64,000 nt of DNA from Desulfobulbaceae bacterium (GCA_011391865.1 JAABPV010000044.1:29177-93176), one strand, 5' to 3'; positions 26,535 to 34,981 are shown, counted from the stretch's first letter. Made by a program: numbers and translations. Notes: a model not told the origin generated them from the sequence alone.

Positions 26535-27440
26535 CTATTTCAAGGCAATGCCTGCATCTGTCGCCGCCTCGGCGGCGTTGCGGACAAACAGCTCCGCAAA
26601 AGCGTCAATCTCGCCCAAGCCTCGCTCTACCGCGCAGACTTCAACGCCTTCTTTTTCCAGCACGCTTTTCCAAGAGTCGTCCTCAGGCCCGGCCATGTCA
26701 TTGACTGAGTGATCGCCGGCCACGACCATGAAGGGCTTGAGTAGGACTTTCCGTGTCCCGGAACGCCGCAGCTCGGCAGTCACGTCGTCAAGGCTTGGAA
26801 AGCCCTCCACATTGCCGATCAGCGTCAGCACGTCTGGATGCAGCGTCCGCATCCGGTGAGCCAGTTCTACATAGGAGCCTGCGGACGGGAAATGCTCGTT
26901 GCCGTGCCCCATGTAGACCAGCGCGGCCTGCGCGGCCCGCGCCCGCTCCGCGTCGGCGGCCAGCGCCTTGGCGGCGGCTGTGATGTCGTCGGCGTAGGGA
27001 TGGGCCGGGCCGTAAGTGCCGAGAGCCGGACGGCCCAAAGCGATTTTATGAAAAGGCTTGTATTTCGGCTTCTTGACCGTGCCCATCCGCAGCAGGCCGT
27101 CCACGTAGGTGCCAAGGTCGAGATATTCCTCGCCCATGGCGATATGGGTCGGCTGAAGAACAATGCTGTCACAACCCTGATCTTGCAGGTCGGCGATGAC
27201 GGCCAAGACTGTTCTGACCTTGAGGATGTCCGCCGGAATGTCAGGGTGCGCTTGGACATAAGCCGGGTCGGCGGCCCGCTTCTGCCAACGGCGGCGGATG
27301 ATGTTGGAAGTGAAGGCAATCCGCACCGGCGTGGCTGGAAACCGCGCCGTCATTTTGGCATGAATATTGAGCAGACCTTGCAGTGCCGGTTCAACCGTTG
27401 TCCCGAACATGGCCAAAACAATGGCTGTTTTATGCTCCAT
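26535..27440 (-). CDS. cbiK: Sirohydrochlorin cobaltochelatase CbiK (anaerobic)
   Basis: This 301-residue class II chelatase inserts Co2+ into sirohydrochlorin on the anaerobic cobalamin route; in sulfate reducers a similar enzyme can also make sirohaem. Metal-ligand positions known from CbiK are present as His179 (MGHGNEH), Glu212 (GNVEG) and His244 (AGDHSVND). There is no signal peptide, so it is the cytoplasmic form. It converges with the PPC gene (12 nt apart). Confidence 0.94.
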   Translation of the reverse strand: MEHKTAIVLAMFGTTVEPALQGLLNIHAKMTARFPATPVRIAFTSNIIRRRWQKRAADPAYVQAHPDIPADILKVRTVLAVIADLQDQGCDSIVLQPTHIAMGEEYLDLGTYVDGLLRMGTVKKPKYKPFHKIALGRPALGTYGPAHPYADDITAAAKALAADAERARAAQAALVYMGHGNEHFPSAGSYVELAHRMRTLHPDVLTLIGNVEGFPSLDDVTAELRRSGTRKVLLKPFMVVAGDHSVNDMAGPEDDSWKSVLEKEGVEVCAVERGLGEIDAFAELFVRNAAEAATDAGIALK

Positions 27441-27466
27441 GATGTCTCACGTCTCTTCTGTATCTG

Positions 27467-27509
27467 TAAAAAACAGCGAAGCCGGAAACGCAGGCTGCGT
27501 TTCCGGCTT
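27467..27509 (-). terminator. Terminator of exported Met-rich gene 1
   Basis: A perfect 14-bp stem (27479-27492 with 27496-27509) has a 3-nt loop and is followed on the minus strand by CGCTGTTTTTT. The stem core AAGCCGGA/TCCGGCTT recurs after the other genes of this family. Confidence 0.85.
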
Positions 27510-27537
27510 TGTCCGGCAGCTCAGACTGCTGCCAGTC

Positions 27538-28473
27538 TTACCATTGTTGCTGCTGCATTCCGGGGAATCCGCCGCCACCGTTCATGCCGGGACCGCCGGG
27601 AATTCCACCTCCGCCCCACATTCCGCCGTTAGGCAGCCCCGGCATCATTCCTCCGCTGCCGTTGCCGCCGTAATACGGAGACTGGCCAAACGCAGGCGCA
27701 GGCAGCGGCACATTGGGGAAACCATTGTTCATGATGCCAGACTGCATGAACTGCATCTGCATCTGCTTGATCGGCGCGCTGACTGTGGGAATCATGGCCG
27801 GCATCATCGCGCTCTGGAAGCGGATGGGGAAATTCCACGGCTGAATCTGGCTGATCATGCTCTGCACCGCGCCGGGCTGAATCATGGGCCGGAACGTGCT
27901 CTGGCCCATGCGGGAAATATCAGAAATCCGCGAGGTCATGATTGAGTCGCGCACAGAGTTTCTGATCTGGTTGATCGGCGATGACCCGCTTCCCATGTTC
28001 TGCTGGAGCTGGTAGATGTTCTGACCGGCCATGTTCATCGCCCCGTTGTAGCGCTGATCCTGCGGCAGCCCCTGCATGCCGCCCCAGACCACCTGCCGCA
28101 AGTCCAGCATCGGCGAGGTTCCGCCGCCGCCCTGCGGCTGCATGCCGCCGACTCCGTAGGTGTTGGCTATTGCGGCGGGATTTATGCCCATGACATTGCC
28201 GGGAGACATCATCGGCTGCTGCTGATAGTATCCTCCTCCATAAACACTCCCGCCCGGCATCGTGCCGCTGCCCGGATACACCATTCCAGACGCGCCAGGC
28301 TCAGGGTTGTATCCGGGATTCATGCCCGGCAGGCCAGGCATGCTGTCAGAAGAGTTGACCATGCCCACTCCGCCAGGCATAGGCCCGCCGCCCATTTGAG
28401 CCTGAGCTGAACCAACCGCGCAGGCCAAGCAGGCGAAGGTCAGGCCAAATGCGATTTTTTTTGCCGTTTTCAT
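27538..28473 (-). CDS. Exported Met/Gly/Gln-rich protein 1 (five-member local family)
   Basis: This 311-residue protein has a signal peptide (MKTAKKIAFGLTFACLACAV, cleavage near AQA-Q). A low-complexity Gly/Met/Pro stretch (about 25-120) follows, then a conserved region with IQPGAVQSMISQIQPWNFP and RFQSAMMP (about 200-235) that is shared with genes 2 and 3. A Gly/Met-rich tail ends in MQQQQW. There is no cysteine after the signal peptide. GAGGAGA lies before the ATG at 28473. I do not recognise the family. Methionine enrichment hints at soft-metal binding or at packing in a fibre, but that is speculation. Confidence 0.8.
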   Translation of the reverse strand: MKTAKKIAFGLTFACLACAVGSAQAQMGGGPMPGGVGMVNSSDSMPGLPGMNPGYNPEPGASGMVYPGSGTMPGGSVYGGGYYQQQPMMSPGNVMGINPAAIANTYGVGGMQPQGGGGTSPMLDLRQVVWGGMQGLPQDQRYNGAMNMAGQNIYQLQQNMGSGSSPINQIRNSVRDSIMTSRISDISRMGQSTFRPMIQPGAVQSMISQIQPWNFPIRFQSAMMPAMIPTVSAPIKQMQMQFMQSGIMNNGFPNVPLPAPAFGQSPYYGGNGSGGMMPGLPNGGMWGGGGIPGGPGMNGGGGFPGMQQQQW

Positions 28474-28546
28474 GCTGTTTTCTCCTCGCTTGATGAACAA
28501 ATTGTTTTTCCCCTTTTTTGGCGGAGCCAGCCCCTGTCACATCTAC

Positions 28547-28575
28547 AGGGTAGCAATTCCGGCGCGGTTTGTAAA
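28547..28575 (-). promoter_or_regulatory. Promoter of exported Met-rich gene 1
   Basis: On the minus strand TTTACA (28575-28570), 17 nt, then TACCCT (28552-28547), preceded by TGC (extended -10). Confidence 0.55.
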
Positions 28576-28629
28576 ATTTTTTCTGCCCGCCGTAAAGGAA
28601 AATCGTATTTTTTGAACTCTCTGAGCGCA

Positions 28630-28662
28630 AAAGCCGGAGATGCTCACCGCATCTCCGGCTTT
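28630..28662 (-). terminator. Terminator of exported Met-rich gene 2
   Basis: A perfect 14-bp stem (28630-28643 with 28649-28662) has a 5-nt loop, built on the same AAGCCGGAGA/TCTCCGGCTT core as its neighbours. It lies 38 nt after the gene stop. Confidence 0.75.
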
Positions 28663-28700
28663 GATTGCGCAGCAGCCTGCTTTCCGGCTGACGCGAAATT

Positions 28701-29462
28701 TTAGTTGCCCATCAACATCTGCGGATTGACGAAGTTAGGATCATTCACTCCGTCCTGCATGAACTGCATCTGCTGCTGCTTGACTTGATCGCTCACTCCG
28801 CTTGCGCCAGGCAGGCCGGGAATGTTCGGGAAGCTGTTGTCGCCGATGCCTTCCTGCATGTAGCCGATTTGCGATCCCTTAACCTGATTGCTGACTTGGG
28901 TGACAATCTTCGGCATCATCTGGCTCTTGAAGCGGTTCGGCAGCTCCCACGGCTTGATGCTGCCGATGATGGTCTGCACCATCTGCGGCTGAATGTTGCC
29001 TCTGTAGAGATTCGGAGCCATGCCGGAGATGTTCCGGTAGCGGTCCATCATGATGGTGTCGCGCACTTTAGCCCGGATCTGGTTGGCGGCGGCGGATCCC
29101 TGCTGCATGATGGCCAGATTCTGCTGGGTCATCTGCTGCGCCAGAGAGTCGCGCTGCTGCTGAGGCATGTTCTGAATCGCTTGTTCAATCATATTGCGGA
29201 TGTCCAGCGTGGGAGCGGGCGCAGTCTGAGCAGCCTGATCCGCATCCGGTGCCCAGAGGCCGTCCATGGAAACGTTGCTCGTGACCTGCTGATTGATGTT
29301 GGACACCATGCCGCTGGCGATGCTGCTGGCGATGCTGTTGGCCATGCCTGCCATCGGGTTGCTGCTGCTGGCTGCTGGCGCACCCATCTGCGCCCACGCA
29401 GAACCTGCGGCAGCGGCGACGAGTCCAAGTGCGATGGTGAATTTCAGTGCTGTCTTTTTCAT
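28701..29462 (-). CDS. Exported Met/Gln-rich protein 2 (five-member local family)
   Basis: This 253-residue protein has a signal peptide (MKKTALKFTIALGLVAAAAG, cleavage near AWA-Q). The region IRNMIEQAIQNMPQQQRDSL (near 90) is followed by the family core IQPQMVQTIIGSIKPWELP and RFKSQMMP (about 155-185), then two copies of an MQEG/MQDG-DxxF motif (GYMQEGIGDNSFPN and QFMQDGVNDPNFVN). There is no cysteine in the mature part. GAGGAGGAAA lies directly before the ATG at 29462; a longer start is less likely. Unknown function; predicted periplasmic or extracellular. Confidence 0.82.
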   Translation of the reverse strand: MKKTALKFTIALGLVAAAAGSAWAQMGAPAASSSNPMAGMANSIASSIASGMVSNINQQVTSNVSMDGLWAPDADQAAQTAPAPTLDIRNMIEQAIQNMPQQQRDSLAQQMTQQNLAIMQQGSAAANQIRAKVRDTIMMDRYRNISGMAPNLYRGNIQPQMVQTIIGSIKPWELPNRFKSQMMPKIVTQVSNQVKGSQIGYMQEGIGDNSFPNIPGLPGASGVSDQVKQQQMQFMQDGVNDPNFVNPQMLMGN

Positions 29463-29576
29463 TTTCCTCCTCCTCTTGTTTGAAAAAACCATCCGCACCA
29501 TGCGGACGGATGCCTCTCAAAATCCGGTTCAGCCCCGTTTTTTTTAATGAAGAAGCAAATTCTTCAATGCATCCTC

Positions 29577-29605
29577 TTTGTAGCACGTTTCGCAAAATTT
29601 GTACA
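29577..29605 (-). promoter_or_regulatory. Promoter of exported Met-rich gene 2
   Basis: On the minus strand TGTACA (29605-29600), 17 nt, then TACAAA (29582-29577), preceded by TGC as in its neighbours. Confidence 0.45.
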
Positions 29606-29710
29606 GTTTTTTTTACTGTCTTCCGCGAAAAAATATCCGTGCAGCGGCGGCTGCCCGCAAGGATACCAGAATAATGAGAAGTTCCAAAGCGTTTTCTGCG
29701 TGGCTATGAA

Positions 29711-29747
29711 AAAAGAAAGCCGGAACAGCTCAGGGCTGATCCGGCTT
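29711..29747 (-). terminator. Terminator of exported Met-rich gene 3
   Basis: Stem AAGCCGGA (29717-29724) pairs with TCCGGCTT (29740-29747), with further pairing inside. On the minus strand it is followed by TCTTTTTTC. Confidence 0.8.
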
Positions 29748-29771
29748 GGCCGGCTGCGGAGCAGGCGCAGC

Positions 29772-30242
29772 CTATGGAAAAGTCAGCTCCTGTTGTTTGC
29801 CTGACTCCTCGGTTCTGCCGGGCAAATTGGGAAAAGCGGGATCGCTGATACCTTCCTGCATCTGCTGGAGCTGCATCTGCTTGATATTCGCGCTGACCTG
29901 CGAAACCATCATCGGCATCATCGCGGTCTTGAACCGGTCAGGAAACTCCCAAGGCCGCATGTTGCCGATGATGACTTGCACCATCTGCGGCTGAATGTTC
30001 TGCCGGTAGGCGGTTGAAGCGTACTGGTACATGTTGTTCATCATCTTGCCCGGCAGCTCATCTTTGAGCGGCATGGCCTCATACTGCTTGCGCATGGTCT
30101 CCCGCTGCATCTGCGTGATTATGTCGTCAACGGCCTGAAGCGTCTCCGGGTCAAAATCAAGCGCGCGCGCAGGTGCCGCCGTCATGATTAGCCCTGCGGC
30201 ACTCAGCAGCAGACCGGCGCGGACTGCTCTCAGCATGTTCAT
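29772..30242 (-). CDS. Exported Met-rich protein 3 (bridges the long and short family members)
   Basis: This 156-residue protein has a signal peptide (cleavage near ARA-L, residue 27). The first half, DFDPETLQAVDDIITQMQRE with LKDELPGKMM, aligns with genes 4 and 5. The second half, NIQPQMVQVIIGNMRPWEFP, RFKTAMMP and MQEGISDPAFPNLPG, aligns with genes 1 and 2. It therefore shows that all five genes belong to one family. There is no mature cysteine. Unknown function. Confidence 0.82.
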   Translation of the reverse strand: MNMLRAVRAGLLLSAAGLIMTAAPARALDFDPETLQAVDDIITQMQRETMRKQYEAMPLKDELPGKMMNNMYQYASTAYRQNIQPQMVQVIIGNMRPWEFPDRFKTAMMPMMVSQVSANIKQMQLQQMQEGISDPAFPNLPGRTEESGKQQELTFP

Positions 30243-30293
30243 TTTCTGCCCCCTTTTCTCTTTTTAAAAAATAATTTCAGCAAATAATATACT

Positions 30294-30323
30294 ACGGTAG
30301 CACAGAGCGGGCCAAGAAGTCAA
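30294..30323 (-). promoter_or_regulatory. Promoter of exported Met-rich gene 3
   Basis: On the minus strand TTGACT (30323-30318), 18 nt, then TACCGT (30299-30294), preceded by TGC. Confidence 0.55.
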
Positions 30324-30358
30324 GCCCCGGCGTGACAACCATGTCCGCGAACAAAGAA

Positions 30359-30386
30359 GCCGGAGCGGCTGACAGCCCGCTCCGGC
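30359..30386 (-). terminator. Terminator-like hairpin after exported Met-rich gene 4
   Basis: GCCGGAGCGG (30359-30368) pairs with CCGCTCCGGC (30377-30386), 8-nt loop. On the minus strand TTCTTTGTTC follows, a weak T tract. Confidence 0.65.
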
Positions 30387-30432
30387 CTTGTTTCTATCGC
30401 AACTGCCTTGCATCGGCAGGTCAGAACTGCAC

Positions 30433-30768
30433 TTAAGGCAGAGGAATCGGCCTCTCAACCATCCGCTGCATCAGCACGCCTCTGGTGGCGTTCATGTTCG
30501 CTTCCATCATCACCGGCTGAATCTGATTCATCAGGATGGTCTTGGATGCGAACTCCTGCATCATTTTGCCGCGCATCTGGTTCTGGAGCGGAGCTTGCGG
30601 ATACAGCTCCTGCATCGTCCGCTGCTGCATCTTGACAATCATTTCATTGATCATCGCTGTGATTTCAGGATCAATTGTCAAAGCTGACGCATTGTGAGCA
30701 GTCATTACAGAGCCAAAAGCAGCTATTCCAAGAACAAATTTAATGGCGATTCTTTTCATGGACTTCAT
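30433..30768 (-). CDS. Exported Met-rich protein 4 (short family member)
   Basis: This 111-residue protein has a signal peptide (cleavage near ASA-L, residue 29). The mature part is about 80 residues and strongly enriched in Met (about 16 in the whole chain). The motif TIDPEITAMINEMIVKMQQ with a downstream RGKMM, then NQIQPVMME, is shared with genes 3 and 5. The PWEFP core of the longer members is lost. A GGAGGAG lies before the ATG. Unknown function. Confidence 0.8.
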   Translation of the reverse strand: MKSMKRIAIKFVLGIAAFGSVMTAHNASALTIDPEITAMINEMIVKMQQRTMQELYPQAPLQNQMRGKMMQEFASKTILMNQIQPVMMEANMNATRGVLMQRMVERPIPLP

Positions 30769-30874
30769 TGCAGTCTCCTCCTTTTAATCAGTTCTGCATG
30801 TTTTATTTGGTCATATAGACTCTTGGCCTCTCCCCGTTTCTCATCGCTGCCAAGAACCATTCCCGTATAAGAAC

Positions 30875-30904
30875 AGGATAGCATGTGGCATGTGACAATG
30901 TCAA
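30875..30904 (-). promoter_or_regulatory. Promoter of exported Met-rich gene 4
   Basis: On the minus strand TTGACA (30904-30899), 18 nt, then TATCCT (30880-30875), preceded by TGC. This is the best of the five promoters. Confidence 0.7.
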
Positions 30905-31049
30905 GGCACTGAGGCCGATTTTTTCAAACAAGGAAACTGCGCTGGTGCAGGAGCATGTCTGCGCAGATGCGTCCAGAAAAATAGAGTACGGAAGAAAGCG
31001 GTGAATGGCGCAAGGAAGGAGCGGACAGAACTGCTGCCGCTGATGAAAG

Positions 31050-31081
31050 AAAGCCGGAGAATTTGACGTATCTCCGGCTTT
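31050..31081 (-). terminator. Terminator of exported Met-rich gene 5
   Basis: AAAGCCGGAGA (31050-31060) pairs with TCTCCGGCTTT (31071-31081), 10-nt loop. On the minus strand CTTTCATC follows. Confidence 0.75.
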
Positions 31082-31121
31082 CTGATCCGCTTCTCAGGAA
31101 CGAAGCGGAGTGACCGCAGGC

Positions 31122-31451
31122 TTATCTGGCCGTCTGCATGATCTGCATCTGTTGCGGCTTGATCTGGTTGCGCATCTTCTCCATCATCACCGGCTGAATG
31201 ACGTTCTGCATGAAGTTCTGCGGGGTGCGCTCATTCATCATCTTGGTCATCATCTGCGGCTTGAGCAGCATGGCGGAGTAGTTCTTCTGGATCATCTCCT
31301 GCTGCATCTGAACCAAAGCCTGATCAACGGTGTTCAGGGTGGCAGGGTCGATGCTCAGAGTTGTGCCCTTCTGCGCGAACGCGGAGCCAGCGGCCATGAT
31401 CAGACCGGCGGCAGCCATGCTCAGTGCAAATTTTACAGTCACACCTTTCAT
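31122..31451 (-). CDS. Exported Met-rich protein 5 (short family member)
   Basis: This 109-residue protein has a signal peptide (cleavage near AFA-Q, residue 27) and a Met-rich mature part (about 16 Met in the whole chain). SIDPATLNTVDQALVQMQQE and NVIQPVMMEKMRNQIKP align with genes 3 and 4. GAGGAGGTACAA precedes the ATG. It is the first of the array in transcription order, but each gene seems to have its own promoter. Unknown function. Confidence 0.8.
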   Translation of the reverse strand: MKGVTVKFALSMAAAGLIMAAGSAFAQKGTTLSIDPATLNTVDQALVQMQQEMIQKNYSAMLLKPQMMTKMMNERTPQNFMQNVIQPVMMEKMRNQIKPQQMQIMQTAR

Positions 31452-31672
31452 TTGTACCTCCTCCTCGTGTTGAACTGATGGACGCGGAATTGTTTCCTTA
31501 TCCTATCCTTTTGCGCCGGACGCGAACCTGTTTCACGTCCAGCGAAACAAAGTTCTGTCCGGCCCACACGCCTCGCAGAACTTCATTACTCTTTATTGCA
31601 GCCCAGCTTGTTCCGTGCCGGGAAGAATATTTTTTGATGACAGCGGCCAGCATGAACTGAGCCGTATATTAT

Positions 31673-31701
31673 CCAATACGACATGGGCCAGCCTTTGTCA
31701 A
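31673..31701 (-). promoter_or_regulatory. Possible promoter of exported Met-rich gene 5
   Basis: On the minus strand TTGACA (31701-31696), 17 nt, then TATTGG (31678-31673). The -10 box is weak; AT-rich TATTATAC-like DNA follows directly. Confidence 0.4.
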
Positions 31702-31724
31702 GGAGCAAAATTCACAGGGCGGCC

Positions 31725-34541
31725 TCACATTCCTTGGAAATTCGGCCTGCGCCCCTGCGAGCCGCCCACGGTTCCGGCGGATTCGCCCAGCTCTTTGTAG
31801 AGCATCATGTCCCGCCCGCCGTTGCCGCTCACCGTGTTGCCGTCCATGAAGATCTTGGCCAGTGCCTCGTGCGGATACCCGGCGACAATGCCGCCGCTGC
31901 GGCTCGCGTTCGGATCCGCGCTGTTGCCGGAAACCATGTTGCCTTGCACGAAGAGGTCGCTCCGGTTGATGGAGGAGACAAATATGCCGGTTCTGCGGTT
32001 GCCGCGCACAGTGTTGCCGCGCACGGTCAGACGGCTGCCTGGAGCGGCCAGCACGGCTGCCGCGTCGCCGGGATTGACGGCGATGCCGACAGTGTTGTCG
32101 CGCACCTCGTTGCCCTCAATCGTCGGATAAGCCTCCTCGCGGATGCCTATGCCAATGTTGTTGCCGTAAATGAGGTTACTTTTGACAAACGGCGTGGCCA
32201 AGCCGCGCACACCGACACCGGTCACTTTGTTGTTGTAGATATTATTGTTGTAGATGTGGCCTGACGCGCCGAGGCCGTTGCTCACGCCGATGGCGTTGTC
32301 GTAAATCTGATTGTTGTGGATCTTCGCCTTCTCGGTGAAGTTCTTCTGGCCGTGGATGCCCACGCCGACGTGCTTGTTGCCGACAATGTGGTTGTCGACG
32401 ATCTCCGGGGCGCAGTTGAGAATTTGAATGCCGTGGCCGAACTGGCCGCCGCCGCCGCCGATGACGGTGAAACCTTGAATGCGGCCCGACGAGTTGTCCA
32501 AATAGCAGATAAAAACCGCTGATTCATCAGTGTTCCTGCCGCCACCGTCGATCACCGGCCTGCCCACGCCGATCAGGTTCACCGCCTTGTCGACGATCAG
32601 ATTCTCTTTGTACACGCCAGAGCTGACGATGATGTCCTCGCCGTCCTCCGCTGTGTCGATCGCTGTCTGAATGGTGGGATATTCCTCCGGCACCAGCCGT
32701 TTGCCAGGCACGCGGCTCTGCTTGGTGCAGACATAGCCGGTGTCCGGCGCGCTGGTCTTCCTGCCGTTGCTCACCGTCAGGCGCAGGGTGTAGCAGCCTG
32801 GCGCGTCCGGAGTCAGGACTGGCCGCTCGGCTTTGGGATCGGACAGCACGGCCTGGCTGGCCGACGGCCTGCTGGCCAGCGTCCAGAGGTACGTCAGCTC
32901 GCCGCCGTTCTGCTTGTTCTTGTCATAAGCGGAGAGCGTGACCGGCTTGCCGAGATCCGCCGCGCTGTCCTGCTTGGTGATTTTGGCGGTCGGCGGCTTG
33001 TCAGGATCAGCGTTCAAAGTCATGGTGACCGGCGCGCCGCGCAAGCCCCAGCGGTCAGAAACAGCGAGCTGGACAGCGTACTGGCCACCCTTGTCCGCTG
33101 TGAGCTGGCAGGTGCCGTCCTTCTGCGGCTGAAGCGCGGCCATGCTCTGCGTCGGCCTGCTGACCAGCCGCCATTCATAGCGGAGCGCGTCGCCGTCAGG
33201 ATCGATGCTGATTTTGCCGTTCAGCGTCACTTGGTCTCCGGCATAGACCTGCTCGTGCAGCGGCTCTATCCGCGCCTGCGGCGGCTGGTTCGGTTGCTTG
33301 GCTGCCGCCACGGTGTCCGGGCCGCCGTAGGCCCCCAGATCGTTGCTGTCCTCTCCCAAAGAAGGTCCGAAATTTTTGTCGTTATACTGCGGTGAAGGCT
33401 CGCCTGCGTCAATGGCGGGCGAGCCGGGCCGCAGGCGGTAGTCGTGCTGGGCTGGATTGACGAAGAGCGGGTCGGCGAGGATGTTCTTGCTCTTCTCCAG
33501 CGTGGCCTGATCCTCGTAGCCGCCGAACTGAAGGCGGATGTACCAGAGGTAATCTGGGTAAAAACCGTCCGCCCGGTTGTTGGCGTAGAGCAGATTATAG
33601 GTGTAGCCGCCGCCGAAGGACTTGATGCCTGCCTCGCCGTTGCCCGCCACGATGTTGTTTTTGATCTCCGGCTGGACAGTAGAGACCTTGCCGCCCTCTG
33701 GCGCGCTTTTGTTGGCGGCCTCAGCCACGGAAATGCCCGCCAAGCCGTTGCTGGCGATGGTGTTGTTGGTGACGCGCAGGGCGGTCTGGCCGCAACGCAC
33801 CCCGGCCTCGCCGTTGCTGTAGATCAGGTTGTTGGCCACCCGGCCTGCGGCGAGGGCGACATTCACCCCGGCTTTTTTGTTATTGTGAATGGCGTTGCCG
33901 ACAATCTCCACCTGGCCCTGCTTGCCTTCGCCGACATTAATGCCTGCCCAGAGGTTGCGGGTGATCAGATTGCCTTGAATTGTCGCTTGGCAGCCCTCCT
34001 CCATGAAAATTCCCGCCTTGCCGTTGGCGGCGAGAATGCTGCCGGTGACGGTGAGGCGGCAGCTCCGGGCGTAGATGCCTGCGGCGACATTGCTGGTGAT
34101 GACGCAGCCTCTGACCGTGAAGGCGGCTCCGTCGCAGTACACGCCCGGCCCGATGTCCAAATCCTGCGGCAGGATCATGGGCGGTCTGCCGCCGGTGATG
34201 ACAAAGCCGTCAATCACCGCATTGTCCGCGCCGAAGACCACATAGCCGCCACGCGCACTGCCGTCAATGACAGTGCTGTGCTTAGTCGGGTCGCGCTCCT
34301 GAAAGTTCTGGTCCCAGCCGCCCTCCAAGGTTACGCCGGGCTGAAACATAATGTTGTCGGAATAAGTTCCTGCGGCCACGCGCACGGTGTCGCCGGGCGC
34401 AGCGGCTCCCATCGCTTGGCTTATAGCCTGATATTGACTGGGAACAAGCAGAATTTTGGCGGCGGCGGGCGAGCAGTAACAGGCCGCGAGCAGCAGCGCA
34501 AACAGAACGCGCAGGTAAACGCGGACAGATAATATATGCAT
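31725..34541 (-). CDS. Exported right-handed beta-helix protein with PKD-like domains
   Basis: This protein of about 938 residues has a signal peptide (LRVLFALLLAACYCSPAAA). A first right-handed beta-helix (pectate-lyase/NosD-like) covers about residues 30-390, with many NxI...N turns. Two PKD/Ig-like domains (about 425-600) follow, and then a second beta-helix (about 615-910) of NosD/CASH type. The tail is FQGM with no clear sorting signal. Such proteins bind or cleave polysaccharides at the cell surface. No catalytic residues can be named. The start is uncertain: ATG at 34541 is used because the signal peptide begins there, and ATGs at 34553 and 34637 are in frame. There is no strong ribosome-binding site for any of them. 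Confidence 0.82.
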   Translation of the reverse strand: MHILSVRVYLRVLFALLLAACYCSPAAAKILLVPSQYQAISQAMGAAAPGDTVRVAAGTYSDNIMFQPGVTLEGGWDQNFQERDPTKHSTVIDGSARGGYVVFGADNAVIDGFVITGGRPPMILPQDLDIGPGVYCDGAAFTVRGCVITSNVAAGIYARSCRLTVTGSILAANGKAGIFMEEGCQATIQGNLITRNLWAGINVGEGKQGQVEIVGNAIHNNKKAGVNVALAAGRVANNLIYSNGEAGVRCGQTALRVTNNTIASNGLAGISVAEAANKSAPEGGKVSTVQPEIKNNIVAGNGEAGIKSFGGGYTYNLLYANNRADGFYPDYLWYIRLQFGGYEDQATLEKSKNILADPLFVNPAQHDYRLRPGSPAIDAGEPSPQYNDKNFGPSLGEDSNDLGAYGGPDTVAAAKQPNQPPQARIEPLHEQVYAGDQVTLNGKISIDPDGDALRYEWRLVSRPTQSMAALQPQKDGTCQLTADKGGQYAVQLAVSDRWGLRGAPVTMTLNADPDKPPTAKITKQDSAADLGKPVTLSAYDKNKQNGGELTYLWTLASRPSASQAVLSDPKAERPVLTPDAPGCYTLRLTVSNGRKTSAPDTGYVCTKQSRVPGKRLVPEEYPTIQTAIDTAEDGEDIIVSSGVYKENLIVDKAVNLIGVGRPVIDGGGRNTDESAVFICYLDNSSGRIQGFTVIGGGGGQFGHGIQILNCAPEIVDNHIVGNKHVGVGIHGQKNFTEKAKIHNNQIYDNAIGVSNGLGASGHIYNNNIYNNKVTGVGVRGLATPFVKSNLIYGNNIGIGIREEAYPTIEGNEVRDNTVGIAVNPGDAAAVLAAPGSRLTVRGNTVRGNRRTGIFVSSINRSDLFVQGNMVSGNSADPNASRSGGIVAGYPHEALAKIFMDGNTVSGNGGRDMMLYKELGESAGTVGGSQGRRPNFQGM

Positions 34542-34894
34542 TATGGCGAGCATGGCAAAAAATTGAAAAAAGGCTGCGCTTTCAAAACCGACAGCGCAGA
34601 GCGGATTCAGCCGGGCAAAACTGGACTGTTTTGGCAAAAAAAATCCGGCGGGCAGTTCCGCCCCTTTTCCGGCATCGCCGCCTCAGTTTGGCGGCCCACT
34701 GAAACATGCTCATCACTCTCCTCTATTTTTAGACAAAGCGGCGGAATCCCCTTGTTCCGCGCCGTTCCGAGGCTCTCCATTCCCCGTTTCCGCACAATGT
34801 ATAACAAAGCGGGGCAAATGGACAGAAAAAACTGCCTTGCCACAAAGAAGGACTGGCCCGCGCCGCCGCCACGCAACACACACCCGTCCGGCTG
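34542..34894. other. Divergent intergenic region, no gene seen
   Basis: Between the beta-helix gene and the folC promoter both strands have short open frames, but none resembles a protein and none has a ribosome-binding site. There are A/T tracts near 34638 and GC-rich inverted repeats near 34650-34680. Confidence 0.5.
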
Positions 34895-34922
34895 TTGACA
34901 TGCGCGGCAGGCGCAGTACAAT
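34895..34922 (+). promoter_or_regulatory. Sigma-70 promoter of folC
   Basis: TTGACA (34895-34900) and TACAAT (34917-34922) with a 16-nt spacer; the gene starts 60 nt later. Confidence 0.72.
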
Positions 34923-34981
34923 CGGCAGACCATCATCCGCGCCGGAGCGAACTCCTCCGCATATTTTTATCCTTGCAGGCC

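Larger units (their letters stand above)
30769..31121. other. Gap of 353 nt holding a promoter and a terminator only
   Basis: The gap between genes 4 and 5 holds the leader and promoter of gene 4 (30875-30904) and the terminator of gene 5 (31050-31081). I see no gene on either strand in the remaining DNA. Confidence 0.6.

Noticed and set aside
33444..34532. 362-codon open frame on the plus strand
   Set aside because: It is antisense to the beta-helix gene, whose repeats keep other frames open.
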